From: DHVE2 group archaeon
Lineage (GTDB): Archaea; Thermoplasmatota; Thermoplasmata; Thermoplasmatales; Aciduliprofundaceae
DNA length: 7,153 bases
Assembly: GCA_026986135.1 (NCBI GenBank)
Contig: JALSPD010000164.1
Location: 1-7,153, forward strand
Direction of reading: 5' to 3'
Part shown: positions 1-6,481 of the stretch, in pieces
How positions within the stretch are numbered: the first letter of the stretch is position 1
Layout: each line of letters begins with the position of its first letter
Translations under genes and position numbers: made by a program
Notes under the pieces: model-generated
The model's input: the letters and a program-made list of their open reading frames with translations, nothing else
The model's database searches: none
What the model was told of the DNA's origin: nothing

Positions 1-1
1 A

Positions 2-1117
2 AGCGAGGAATTTAAAAGTGGTCTCAATCCAAATTTCACCTTTGAGAACTATGTTCTTCATGAAGGTAATGAGCTTGCATACACGGCTGCCAGTAAGATT
101 CTGGAGACACCTGGAAGCATAAACCCCCTTATCTTTATTGGTGAGAGTGGCACAGGGAAGACTCACCTTCTGAATGCTATTGGTAACGAATATGCTAAAA
201 ATGGATTGAAGGTAATATACAAAAATTCTGAGGAGATCATACTTGAGAGAAACATAAATTTTGATGCTGATGTTCTCCTATTGGACGATTTCCATCTTTT
301 ACTTGAAAGGGAGGAAATGCATCCTCTAATCAACCTGCTTGTGGAGAATTTTTCAAAGGAAGGAAAGCAGATTGTACTCGCATCAAACTTTAAAATACGA
401 TATTACGCGATGGAGCCATCTCTAAGATCCAAACTTGAGGCTGGAATATCAATAGAATTATCTCATCCACCTGAAGATGCGAGGATAAGGATCCTAACCG
501 GCAAGGCTGAGGAGATGAACATCAGTGTTGATAGAGAGGTCCTTTTATATCTTGCTAAAAACATAAGTAATCTAAGCAGGCTGGTGGCGGCGCTTAAGAA
601 GGTGGTTGCATTCTCAAAAATACTTGGTGAAAAACCAAGTATATCTATGGTGGCTGATATGCTTAAAAGCAGAATATCCCTTCAGCCAGGAATATCTTAT
701 TTGATTGAAGAAGAAAAACCATACAGATCTGTGAATTATCTAAAAGAGACAATAGACAGGGGCTACGCACCACTGATAATCACAAGGATGAATCCAAAGA
801 GATTTGAGCAACTTTATGGTATCTCCACAAATGTTTACTGGCTAACAGACCACACAACGGATCTACCTGCTGTATCACCTGTGCTGGAAAACCTTAACTA
901 TTTCATTGAAGGATACGTTGATGGAAAGCATGTTATATATCTGGATGGACTTGATTTCCTCATGAGCAAAAATTCTGAGGTTGCAGTTATACAATTCATA
1001 AGGCACATGGTTGATGTAATTTCAGAGAGCAAAGCTATTTTTATCATCTCACTTAATCCAAGAACAATAGACGAGAAGCATCTTAAAATCCTTGAGAGGG
1101 AGATGGAACTCGCTTAG
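2..1117 (+). CDS. DnaA-like AAA+ ATPase fused to DUF835 (5' partial)
   Basis: The reading frame is open to the left window edge, so the gene begins upstream; an internal TTG at 206 is not the start, because conserved residues precede it. 371 residues are visible. Residues ~8-30 resemble the bacterial DnaA entry segment (NPNFTFENYV, then ELAYTAA). Walker A GESGTGKT is at 47-54 (nt 140-163) followed by HLLNAIGN; Walker B LLLDDF is at 92-97; sensor I ASN is at 127-129; a box VII-like LRSKLEAGI is at 141-149; the lid helix NISNLSRLVAAL is at 187-198. Where DnaA has the LxSRF arginine finger this protein has SK, and the usual sensor II arginine appears shifted or lost. The DnaA DNA-binding domain IV is absent. 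Instead residues ~234-371 match DUF835 (SYLIEEE, LIITRMNP, VYWLT, IYLDGLDFL, NPRTID, LEREME). Family knowledge suggests an ATP-dependent oligomerising or regulatory switch; DUF835 has no assigned reaction. The true role is unknown, and a replication role should not be assumed. Confidence 0.85.
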   Translation, partial: SEEFKSGLNPNFTFENYVLHEGNELAYTAASKILETPGSINPLIFIGESGTGKTHLLNAIGNEYAKNGLKVIYKNSEEIILERNINFDADVLLLDDFHLLLEREEMHPLINLLVENFSKEGKQIVLASNFKIRYYAMEPSLRSKLEAGISIELSHPPEDARIRILTGKAEEMNISVDREVLLYLAKNISNLSRLVAALKKVVAFSKILGEKPSISMVADMLKSRISLQPGISYLIEEEKPYRSVNYLKETIDRGYAPLIITRMNPKRFEQLYGISTNVYWLTDHTTDLPAVSPVLENLNYFIEGYVDGKHVIYLDGLDFLMSKNSEVAVIQFIRHMVDVISESKAIFIISLNPRTIDEKHLKILEREMELA

Positions 1118-3324
1118 GCTTTTATTTTCATCTTCTCTGCAATCTTCATGGCTTCACCCAGGCTTCCCCGTCTTATCATCACATATCCCATATTCAAAAG
1201 TGCATCCTCATAGTTGGGATCTATCTTAAGAGCTTCTCTGTAGCAGGATATTGCCTTGTCGTAGTCTTCCATTCTGGCGTATATGTTCCCCATGTTGTTC
1301 CATGCAAGCTTGTATCTTGGATTCAGCGATATTGCCTTTTTAAACATTTCAAGAGCCATATCGGTGTTTCCTATTCTCCCATATGAGAGGCCAAGCATGT
1401 TTATGATTTCAATATCTTCGGGCTTTGTTTTTAGTACCCTGCGAAGATAGTAAATTGCATCATAATACCTCTTCTCTTTGAAGGCCTTAACCCCTTCCTC
1501 ATATAATTTCTCCACGCTCATCTTTTCAGAGGTTGTTATTTCAATGCTAATTCCCCTGAATCTCTGAACTGTGTGGGTTATGAATAGGGCAATAGATAGA
1601 ATGAGATAATCGGTAGTCTTTACTGGAGAGAGGGAAAACGCAATGCTAATTCCAGAGTATGGGATCCAGTAATCGTAACCTTTTTTAAATGCCACATAAA
1701 TTGCAAAGATTGATATTGCACTTACAATATAAATAGAATAAGAGCTCAAAATTGCAAGAGGGGTGATCAAAAAAGCAAGTCCCATGATTTTTTCCATTCT
1801 GGTATATTCCCTAAGTGTACGGTACATTGCCAGAGTCATCAAAAATCCCAGGCTAAACATAAATATGCTGACACTCTGAGTGAGAATCGTAAGTGCAGTA
1901 CCTGTTAGAGAGAGTGAAGACATGAAAAATATCAGGAGAACGAAAAGGGGTGAGAATGCAAGAATATCGTAAATATTGCCGAATTCTTTTATAAAAGTGT
2001 TGAACCTTTCTCCAAATCCCACATTCTCTTCAATGACCGTTTCAGGTGTTTTTTCAACAGGTGATTTTATTCCCATATCAATTTGTTTTACGGTTGCAGT
2101 TTGCTCCTGAGGTTTTTTGAAATCCAGGGATTGCTGAATACTGGTCAGATCGTCCCTGGTAAATTCAAGTTTTTCTTCTTCTGGAATGATATCCATTAGT
2201 TCATCTATAGATGTGCCAATTTCTTCGGGCTTCAATTCATTTTCAGCATGCTCTGCAATCTCATTATTCACAAATTCTTGTGATAAGCTGCTCTCTATTT
2301 CTTCCAGCTCTTCAGGGCTTATTTCATCGGAAATACCCATATCAGTACCAAAGAATTCTCCTGAAGTGGATTCCTGGGAGGTATCGGTAAGGGTGTCCAT
2401 AGAATCCATCACGGAAGGCTCCTCCCCATGAAGGGTGAGATCCATTTTATCCTCTGTCTCCAGTTTTGAATTTAAAATATCTGCGAGACTTACCGATATT
2501 TCTTCGGCGTTCTCTATCTGGGAGCCGCAGATAGGACATACTTTCAGGTCAGGAGCAATAAAAGCCCCGCAGTTGGGACATACCTGAAGTCGCTCACTAA
2601 GATCAATCTCCTCTTCTTCCCTCTTGACGGGTCTAACTTCTGGAATTGGTGATCCACATAGGGGACATTTATCCCTGTTGACCACAATGGCCCCACAGTT
2701 CGGGCATACGCGAATATCTGGGTTTTCCTCTTTCTCAGTGTATTCTGGTATTTCTGTAACTCCAAAAAATCTCTTAAGAACTTCATATGGATCTTCCATG
2801 GGTTTGGGCTCTTCCAGGTCTATATTCTCAAGTGAAGACCCACACACAGGGCAATGGGTGGTACCTTTATCAATGAGTGCTCCACAAAATGGGCATATCA
2901 CCTTGTTTTCCAGCGTTGTTTCCTCCTCGCCCTCCACTTCTGTCTTTTTCTCTTCCTCTATCATATTTACAGGTGCCCCGCACCTCGGACACTTCTCCGC
3001 ATCTGGGGGTACAATGGCCCCGCAAACGTTGCATATTCTCACAAATTCCTCGGTATAATCCTCTGAAAACTTCTTCGCCTCCTTTTTAATCTTTTTTGCG
3101 AGCTCCATACCTATTGTTTTTACTTTGGCAAGTTCTTTTTCCTCACTTCTTGCGATGCTCTCAATATCCTTAAATCCCGCTTTGTAAAGCTCCTCTGCCC
3201 TTTTTCTGCCAACGCCTGTAAGTTGCATGAGGGTATCAATTGCCATATCATATTCTGTGGGCTCATATCCGCATTTTGGGCATTTAGAACCGTAGAACTC
3301 TGTACCGCACTTGGGACATTTCAC
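1114..3324 (-). CDS. Multi-zinc-ribbon, helix-hairpin-helix, membrane, TPR protein
   Basis: 736 residues starting at GTG (3322-3324); the in-frame TGA a few codons upstream leaves no earlier start, and the next Met would delete the first zinc ribbon. Domain order: zinc ribbon 1 (C3, C6, C15, C18); a helix-hairpin-helix pair at ~29-82 (LTGVGRKRAEELYKAGF, then KVKTIGMELAKKI); ribbons 2-5 with cysteines at 98/101/112/115, 144/147/158/161, 207/210/220/223 and 249/252/263/266; a long acidic, low-complexity linker ~270-435; a hydrophobic block ~451-587 with four to six membrane helices; and four TPR units ~604-736, the last short. Both ends are probably cytosolic, since the cysteines need a reducing compartment and an even helix number would place the TPRs inside too. 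HhH and ribbons suggest nucleic-acid or protein contacts and TPRs a protein scaffold, but I do not recognise a named family for the whole. It converges on the DnaA-DUF835 gene, sharing bases 1114-1117 of the two stop codons. Confidence 0.9.
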   Translation of the reverse strand: MKCPKCGTEFYGSKCPKCGYEPTEYDMAIDTLMQLTGVGRKRAEELYKAGFKDIESIARSEEKELAKVKTIGMELAKKIKKEAKKFSEDYTEEFVRICNVCGAIVPPDAEKCPRCGAPVNMIEEEKKTEVEGEEETTLENKVICPFCGALIDKGTTHCPVCGSSLENIDLEEPKPMEDPYEVLKRFFGVTEIPEYTEKEENPDIRVCPNCGAIVVNRDKCPLCGSPIPEVRPVKREEEEIDLSERLQVCPNCGAFIAPDLKVCPICGSQIENAEEISVSLADILNSKLETEDKMDLTLHGEEPSVMDSMDTLTDTSQESTSGEFFGTDMGISDEISPEELEEIESSLSQEFVNNEIAEHAENELKPEEIGTSIDELMDIIPEEEKLEFTRDDLTSIQQSLDFKKPQEQTATVKQIDMGIKSPVEKTPETVIEENVGFGERFNTFIKEFGNIYDILAFSPLFVLLIFFMSSLSLTGTALTILTQSVSIFMFSLGFLMTLAMYRTLREYTRMEKIMGLAFLITPLAILSSYSIYIVSAISIFAIYVAFKKGYDYWIPYSGISIAFSLSPVKTTDYLILSIALFITHTVQRFRGISIEITTSEKMSVEKLYEEGVKAFKEKRYYDAIYYLRRVLKTKPEDIEIINMLGLSYGRIGNTDMALEMFKKAISLNPRYKLAWNNMGNIYARMEDYDKAISCYREALKIDPNYEDALLNMGYVMIRRGSLGEAMKIAEKMKIKA
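1120..1128 (+). terminator. Oligo-T transcription terminator of the DnaA-DUF835 gene
   Basis: TTTTATTTT begins three bases after the TAG stop. Archaeal RNA polymerase commonly terminates at T-rich tracts without a hairpin. A nearly identical tract follows the other plus-strand gene that meets a convergent neighbour, at 5120-5129. It lies inside the antisense of the neighbouring gene's end, so coincidence is possible. Confidence 0.4.
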
Positions 3325-3344
3325 GCATACATATCATTATGAAA

Positions 3345-3357
3345 CTATTTATATTTT
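3345..3357 (-). promoter_or_regulatory. TATA-like box for the zinc-ribbon/TPR gene
   Basis: On the minus strand this reads AAAATATAAATAG, a good archaeal TATA-box match. Its centre (~3351) is about 27 bases before the GTG start, and no Shine-Dalgarno sequence precedes the GTG, so a leaderless mRNA is predicted. The element is nearly symmetrical and also reads as TTTATATTTT on the plus strand, so it could in principle fire in both directions. Confidence 0.6.
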
Positions 3358-3437
3358 CCTCATTGCGAGGGGTTGATGTCAAGGACCTGGGGCTACTGGA
3401 TCTATCAATGGAAGTAGTTGGGTATGCAGGGGGGATT

Positions 3438-3449
3438 AACTTTTAATAC
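3438..3449 (+). promoter_or_regulatory. TATA-like box for the nac-cca operon
   Basis: AACTTTTAATAC, with an AT-rich core centred near 3444, lies 20-27 bases before the cluster of candidate starts (ATG at 3465, 3471 and 3474). No Shine-Dalgarno sequence precedes them. With an archaeal TATA-to-start distance of ~26, transcription would begin near 3470, which favours the ATG at 3471 as a leaderless start. Confidence 0.5.
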
Positions 3450-3464
3450 TGCCACATTTTTACT

Positions 3465-3803
3465 ATGGTTATGATGAATCCCCGCGAGATGAGACGCCTG
3501 ATGCGCCAGTTGAAAGCAAGGGAGATAGATGCTTATCAGGTAATAATCAAGGCTAGAGATGGAGATTATATAATTGAGGATCCGCAGATAATGGCAATGG
3601 AGTTCCAGGGGCAGAAAATGCTTCAGATAATCGGTGAAATGAAGAAGGTTGAAGAGGAGAAGGAGGAATCGCTTTACTCAGATGAGGATGTGCAGCTCGT
3701 AATGCAGCAGACGGGCTGCACGGAGGAGGAGGCCAGAAAAGCACTTGAGGAGGCGAATGGAGAGCCTGCGGAGGCGATAATATCCCTGATGAGCAGGAGA
3801 TAA
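3465..3803 (+). CDS. nac: Archaeal nascent polypeptide-associated complex protein (NAC)
   Basis: 112 residues, the usual size of the archaeal homodimeric NAC that binds the ribosome near the exit tunnel and contacts emerging chains. The N-terminus MNPREMRRLMRQL is the typical archaeal NAC opening, with a basic, ribosome-binding-like helix. The NAC beta-barrel domain spans roughly residues 20-58 (DAYQVIIKA, then QGQKMLQIIGE). An acidic linker follows, and a C-terminal UBA domain lies at ~70-112 (YSDEDVQLVMQQTGCTEEEARKAL, ending EAIISLMSR; quoted with no claim of exact domain edges). The start could be the ATG at 3465 or the ATG at 3471 or 3474; promoter spacing slightly favours 3471, which would remove only Met-Val. 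Its TAA stop overlaps the proposed start of the CCA-adding enzyme gene, so the two are probably co-transcribed and translationally coupled. Confidence 0.93.
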   Translation: MVMMNPREMRRLMRQLKAREIDAYQVIIKARDGDYIIEDPQIMAMEFQGQKMLQIIGEMKKVEEEKEESLYSDEDVQLVMQQTGCTEEEARKALEEANGEPAEAIISLMSRR

Positions 3804-5119
3804 TCAGAGAGGTACTATCGCGCGTAAAACCTTCATCTGATGAGGAGAAAAGGATCATTTCAACAGCAAAAGCGATCCTCGAGAAAGTAAAGGAGGAAAT
3901 AGAATCAAGAGGCATTGACGCCTCTCCAGTGCTTGTGGGCTCCGTGGCAAAGGGAACGTTTTTGAAGGATCCGGATATTGATGTTTTCATACGTTTTTCT
4001 CCATCCTATTCCCGCAAGGATATGGAGAATCTGGGTCTTGAGATAGCAAGAAGTGTTATGCCGGATGGCTATGAGAGCTATGCAGAGCATCCGTATCTAA
4101 GGGGTGTTGTCAATGGGTTCCGTGTTGACATTGTACCCTGCTATATGGTGGACGATCCATCTAAAAAGATAAGTGCCGTTGATCGCACTCCCTTCCATAC
4201 AGAATATGTTAAAGAGAATCTACGTGATGAGCAGAAGGATGAGGTTCGCCTTCTTAAGGCATTCATGAAGGGGATAGGAGTATACGGGGCCGAGGCCAGA
4301 GTTGAGGGATTTTCCGGTTATCTATGCGAGCTTCTGGTCATAAAATATGGGTCTTTTATGTCGGTTCTCAAACATGCATCCCAATGGAAAAAGAGAACAT
4401 ATCTCCACCTGGGAAATGGTGGAGCGAGGTTCAATGCGCCACTAACATTTATTGATCCTGTGGACTCTAACAGAAATGTGGCTTCCGCGGTTTCCGAGCA
4501 GAGCAAGTCTCTGTTTACCATTGCTTCCAGAGAATTTTTGCAGGAGCCTAAACTTACCTTCTTCTTTCCCAATCCTGTAAAAGTACGCGAAGAGAAAGAA
4601 ATACTTGCGGAGATTGAGAAAAGAAAAACTCGGAGCTATGCGATTATATTTCCAAAACCTGATGTGGTTGACGATGTGCTTTACCCGCAGATAAAGCGTA
4701 CAATGCGTGCATTTGAATCCATCCTTCAAGAGTTTATTCCCTTACACACTTTCTACTATGTTGACGATTCACATGTGGTTTTCCTACTTGAGCTGGAGAG
4801 AGATGAACTTCCCCATATAATGAAGCATCAGGGTCCTCCAGTATGGCATGAAAACGCTGAGAAATTTATGGAAAGATGGCGTAACGAAGCCTTACGTGGT
4901 CCATATGTTCTCGGGAACAGGCTTTATGTGGATCGTGAGAGGAAACATAGATATCTTAAGGACTACCTTATCAAAGCCCTTCAGGCGTATGCTCTTGGTA
5001 AAGAATTTGAAAAGAGAAAGGGTGATATGCTCATTGAAAAACTGGAAGATGTGCTTCACCGCCTTGATCTTAAAAATATCTCTGAGTTTCTATATTTCAA
5101 GTTTCCATGGGAACGGTGA
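3800..5119 (+). CDS. cca: Archaeal (class I) CCA-adding enzyme, unusual start
   Basis: CCA tRNA nucleotidyltransferase, which adds or repairs the 3' CCA of tRNA using CTP and ATP. The nucleotidyltransferase signature GSVAKGTF, then DPDIDVF, gives two metal-binding aspartates; a third lies in FRVDIVPCY. Further family marks are YAEHPYLRGVV, SAVDRTPFHTEYV, EVRLLKAFMK, GFSGYLCELL and DPVDSNRNVA. The reading frame carries clear family sequence upstream to about 3800 (IREVLSRVKPSSDEEKR, then ILEKVKEEIESRG), but has no ATG, GTG or TTG between the in-frame stop at 3746 and the GTG at 3929. Starting at ATA 3800 gives 439 residues and puts the carboxylates at 59, 61 and 110, the numbers I recall for the ~437-residue Archaeoglobus fulgidus enzyme (E59, D61, D110). 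A start at GTG 3929 would begin inside the first core strand and drop 43 residues. The ATA overlaps the NAC stop as ATAA, mimicking the common ATGA overlap. Function is secure; the start mechanism is inferred. The 3' end overlaps the convergent membrane-protein gene by 23 bases. Confidence 0.9.
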   Translation: MIREVLSRVKPSSDEEKRIISTAKAILEKVKEEIESRGIDASPVLVGSVAKGTFLKDPDIDVFIRFSPSYSRKDMENLGLEIARSVMPDGYESYAEHPYLRGVVNGFRVDIVPCYMVDDPSKKISAVDRTPFHTEYVKENLRDEQKDEVRLLKAFMKGIGVYGAEARVEGFSGYLCELLVIKYGSFMSVLKHASQWKKRTYLHLGNGGARFNAPLTFIDPVDSNRNVASAVSEQSKSLFTIASREFLQEPKLTFFFPNPVKVREEKEILAEIEKRKTRSYAIIFPKPDVVDDVLYPQIKRTMRAFESILQEFIPLHTFYYVDDSHVVFLLELERDELPHIMKHQGPPVWHENAEKFMERWRNEALRGPYVLGNRLYVDRERKHRYLKDYLIKALQAYALGKEFEKRKGDMLIEKLEDVLHRLDLKNISEFLYFKFPWER

Positions 5120-5774
5120 TTTTTATTTTGTGATTTCCTGAATCAAATGCCTGTATCTCAACAGGAGGTACTGTAGCATGCATGTCGTCTACATCTGCTA
5201 CATAATACTTACCTTCCGGTTTTGCCTCAGCGCCGTTTATATAGACCCTTGAGACCTGTACATTGTCTGTAACATACACCCGCACTTTATTAACTGAGCT
5301 CCAATCAAGGTTTTTGAGGTTAGTGGATATTCTTTTATCCACTCCAGGAGTATAGGATGCTGTGTAGTTGTATATCTCTATCCACGCCGAGCCGTTGTAT
5401 ACCTCTACCGCTCTTATCTGTGGGGGCGACACATCGTTAAATGGTGGATTCAATCCCACAGTCCAGAAAGCCATCCACAGTATCACAAAGGCCAGAATCG
5501 CAAATATCCAGTTGTTTCTGGTTGTAAATTCTGCATTTGCATATTTAATGATGTAGCGAAGAAGGAAGAGCATAAGTATGCCCATCGCTAATGCACTGAA
5601 CATATCCGCGTAAACCTGAAGGTATGCAGATATCAACCCGGTGGCAATTGCAAGTAGAAAGACAATTATTATCCCCCTGGCTTTTTTTATCTCATCCTTT
5701 AAAAATTGCGCCTCATCAAATTCTGGTTCTTTGAAAATCTCATTTTCCTCATCAACCTTCCTTCTTTTTGCCAT
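5097..5774 (-). CDS. Three-helix membrane protein with external C-terminal domain
   Basis: 225 residues; I do not recognise the family. The N-terminus is charged and basic at its tip (MAKRRK) with an acidic stretch to ~29. Three hydrophobic helices follow at about 33-51, 56-76 and 88-107. The remaining ~118 residues are polar and predicted beta-rich, with alternating patterns such as IRAVEVYNGSAWIEIYNY, KVRVYVTD and VEIQAF, resembling an immunoglobulin- or fibronectin-like fold. By the positive-inside rule the N-terminus is cytosolic and, with three helices, the C-terminal domain faces outward; NGS and NYT there are possible N-glycosylation sequons. The ATG lies one base after the TAA of the triosephosphate isomerase gene, so it is almost certainly the second gene of that operon and translated by coupling. 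Its last 23 bases overlap the convergent cca gene. Role unknown: the topology is inferred from hydropathy and a glycolytic function is not implied by linkage alone. Confidence 0.85.
   Translation of the reverse strand: MAKRRKVDEENEIFKEPEFDEAQFLKDEIKKARGIIIVFLLAIATGLISAYLQVYADMFSALAMGILMLFLLRYIIKYANAEFTTRNNWIFAILAFVILWMAFWTVGLNPPFNDVSPPQIRAVEVYNGSAWIEIYNYTASYTPGVDKRISTNLKNLDWSSVNKVRVYVTDNVQVSRVYINGAEAKPEGKYYVADVDDMHATVPPVEIQAFDSGNHKIKITVPMET
5120..5129 (+). terminator. Oligo-T terminator of the nac-cca operon
   Basis: TTTTTATTTT starts at the first base after the TGA stop of cca, with no stem before it, as is usual for archaeal intrinsic termination. The same TTTTATTTT core follows the other plus-strand gene that has a convergent partner (1120-1128). 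It lies within the antisense of the facing gene's end. Confidence 0.45.
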
Positions 5775-5775
5775 C

Positions 5776-6447
5776 TTACATCATCCCCGCGACGAGGTCC
5801 TTCAGGGCATTCACTGGATCATGGGCCTTGGTTATCCCGGATGCAACAAGCACACCTGATGCTCCAAGCTGAATGGCTTTTCTGACATCCTCGCCGTTTT
5901 TTACCCCAGCACCCACAAGAACCGGGATATCTGCTATCCTCTTTACCCTATTTATAGTCTCCGTTATTGCCTCAGGACGTGCCTTTGATACCGATATGTC
6001 TCCGCCAATCAGTTCTGGTGGTTCCATTGCGATCATTGTTGGTTCAATCGCAGCCACAGCAGCGGATACCGCCGGGTTATTTGTGCATACAATAGTATCC
6101 ACACCCACATCCCTGGCATGGGAAACTATATGCTCAATATCAGAAATTGTGAGTCTCCTCTCAGAATGATTAACAAGAATGCCAGACACACCATGCTCTG
6201 CTGCAAGTTCAACATTAATCCGTCCGGTGTGGGCTCCAAAATCCACAGCATCCACATGCTGCAGATACACAGGGATATCCACAGCTTCACTTATCTGATG
6301 AAAGTCCAGGGGGTTAACCGCTATTGCCACACTGGCACCGGTTTCTCTTGCAACTGAATCAAGCATTCTTGCAAGCATAACTGCCTTTGTTCCCGATGCC
6401 TGAGGATAGAGTTTGAAGTTCACAACAACCGCTGGAAGCCTTAGCAT
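5776..6447 (-). CDS. tpiA: Triosephosphate isomerase, archaeal type
   Basis: 223 residues, the short length typical of archaeal TIMs (~225, known as tetramers) rather than the ~250 of bacterial and eukaryotic enzymes. It interconverts dihydroxyacetone phosphate and glyceraldehyde 3-phosphate in the cytosol, in glycolysis and gluconeogenesis. The (beta/alpha)8 barrel keeps all catalytic marks: N10 and K12 in VNFKLY, the electrophilic H94 in VNHSERR, the catalytic base E142 in AMEPPELIGG, the archaeal-style loop 6 (PPELIGG, 143-149), and the phosphate-gripping segments VGAGVKNGEDV (~178-188) and GASGVLVASGI (~195-205). Loop 6 ends IGGDISVS where Pyrococcus has IGTGIPVS, a small variation past the phosphate-contacting first glycine. 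The ATG start follows a TATA-like box ~25 bases upstream and has no Shine-Dalgarno sequence. It is the first gene of an operon with the membrane protein one base downstream. Confidence 0.95.
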   Translation of the reverse strand: MLRLPAVVVNFKLYPQASGTKAVMLARMLDSVARETGASVAIAVNPLDFHQISEAVDIPVYLQHVDAVDFGAHTGRINVELAAEHGVSGILVNHSERRLTISDIEHIVSHARDVGVDTIVCTNNPAVSAAVAAIEPTMIAMEPPELIGGDISVSKARPEAITETINRVKRIADIPVLVGAGVKNGEDVRKAIQLGASGVLVASGITKAHDPVNALKDLVAGMM

Positions 6448-6466
6448 GCGTGGGGATTGGAGAGAA

Positions 6467-6476
6467 TTAAATAAAC
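6467..6476 (-). promoter_or_regulatory. TATA-like box for the tpiA operon
   Basis: On the minus strand this reads GTTTATTTAA, centred ~24-25 bases before the tpiA ATG at 6447. The bases between lack a Shine-Dalgarno sequence, so a leaderless transcript is predicted. Confidence 0.6.
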
Positions 6477-6481
6477 TTTTT

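Larger units (their letters stand above)
3325..3464. other. Divergent intergenic region
   Basis: 140 bases between the divergent GTG of the zinc-ribbon gene and the ATG of NAC. It holds a TATA-like box for each gene, one near either end, and between them a G-rich stretch with runs such as GAGGGG and GGGGGG. The middle contains a 13-codon Trp-rich open frame at 3376-3417, described under findings. I see no tRNA and no convincing C/D-box guide RNA. Confidence 0.6.

Noticed and set aside
206..1117. Treating TTG at 206 as the start of the first gene
   Set aside because: Walker A and the DnaA entry segment lie upstream in the same frame, which is open to the window edge, so the gene is 5' partial.
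2521..3040. DNA repeat array
   Set aside because: The recurring CCCCRCA...GGGCAT-like words are imperfect, irregularly spaced and fully explained by the repeated zinc-ribbon codons.
2624..3058. 144-codon plus-strand open frame, with shorter ones at 2854-3066 and 2877-3089
   Set aside because: All are antisense to the zinc-ribbon protein. The repeated PQ/GH-rich peptide is simply the complement of the recurring CPxCG codons.
3368..3440. C/D-box guide RNA around TTGATGT
   Set aside because: The putative C box deviates from RTGATGA and no correctly spaced CTGA D boxes accompany it.
3553..3990. 145-codon minus-strand open frame across nac and the start of cca
   Set aside because: Low-complexity Ser/Pro/Ala-rich shadow of two well-supported genes, with no homology-like motifs or promoter.
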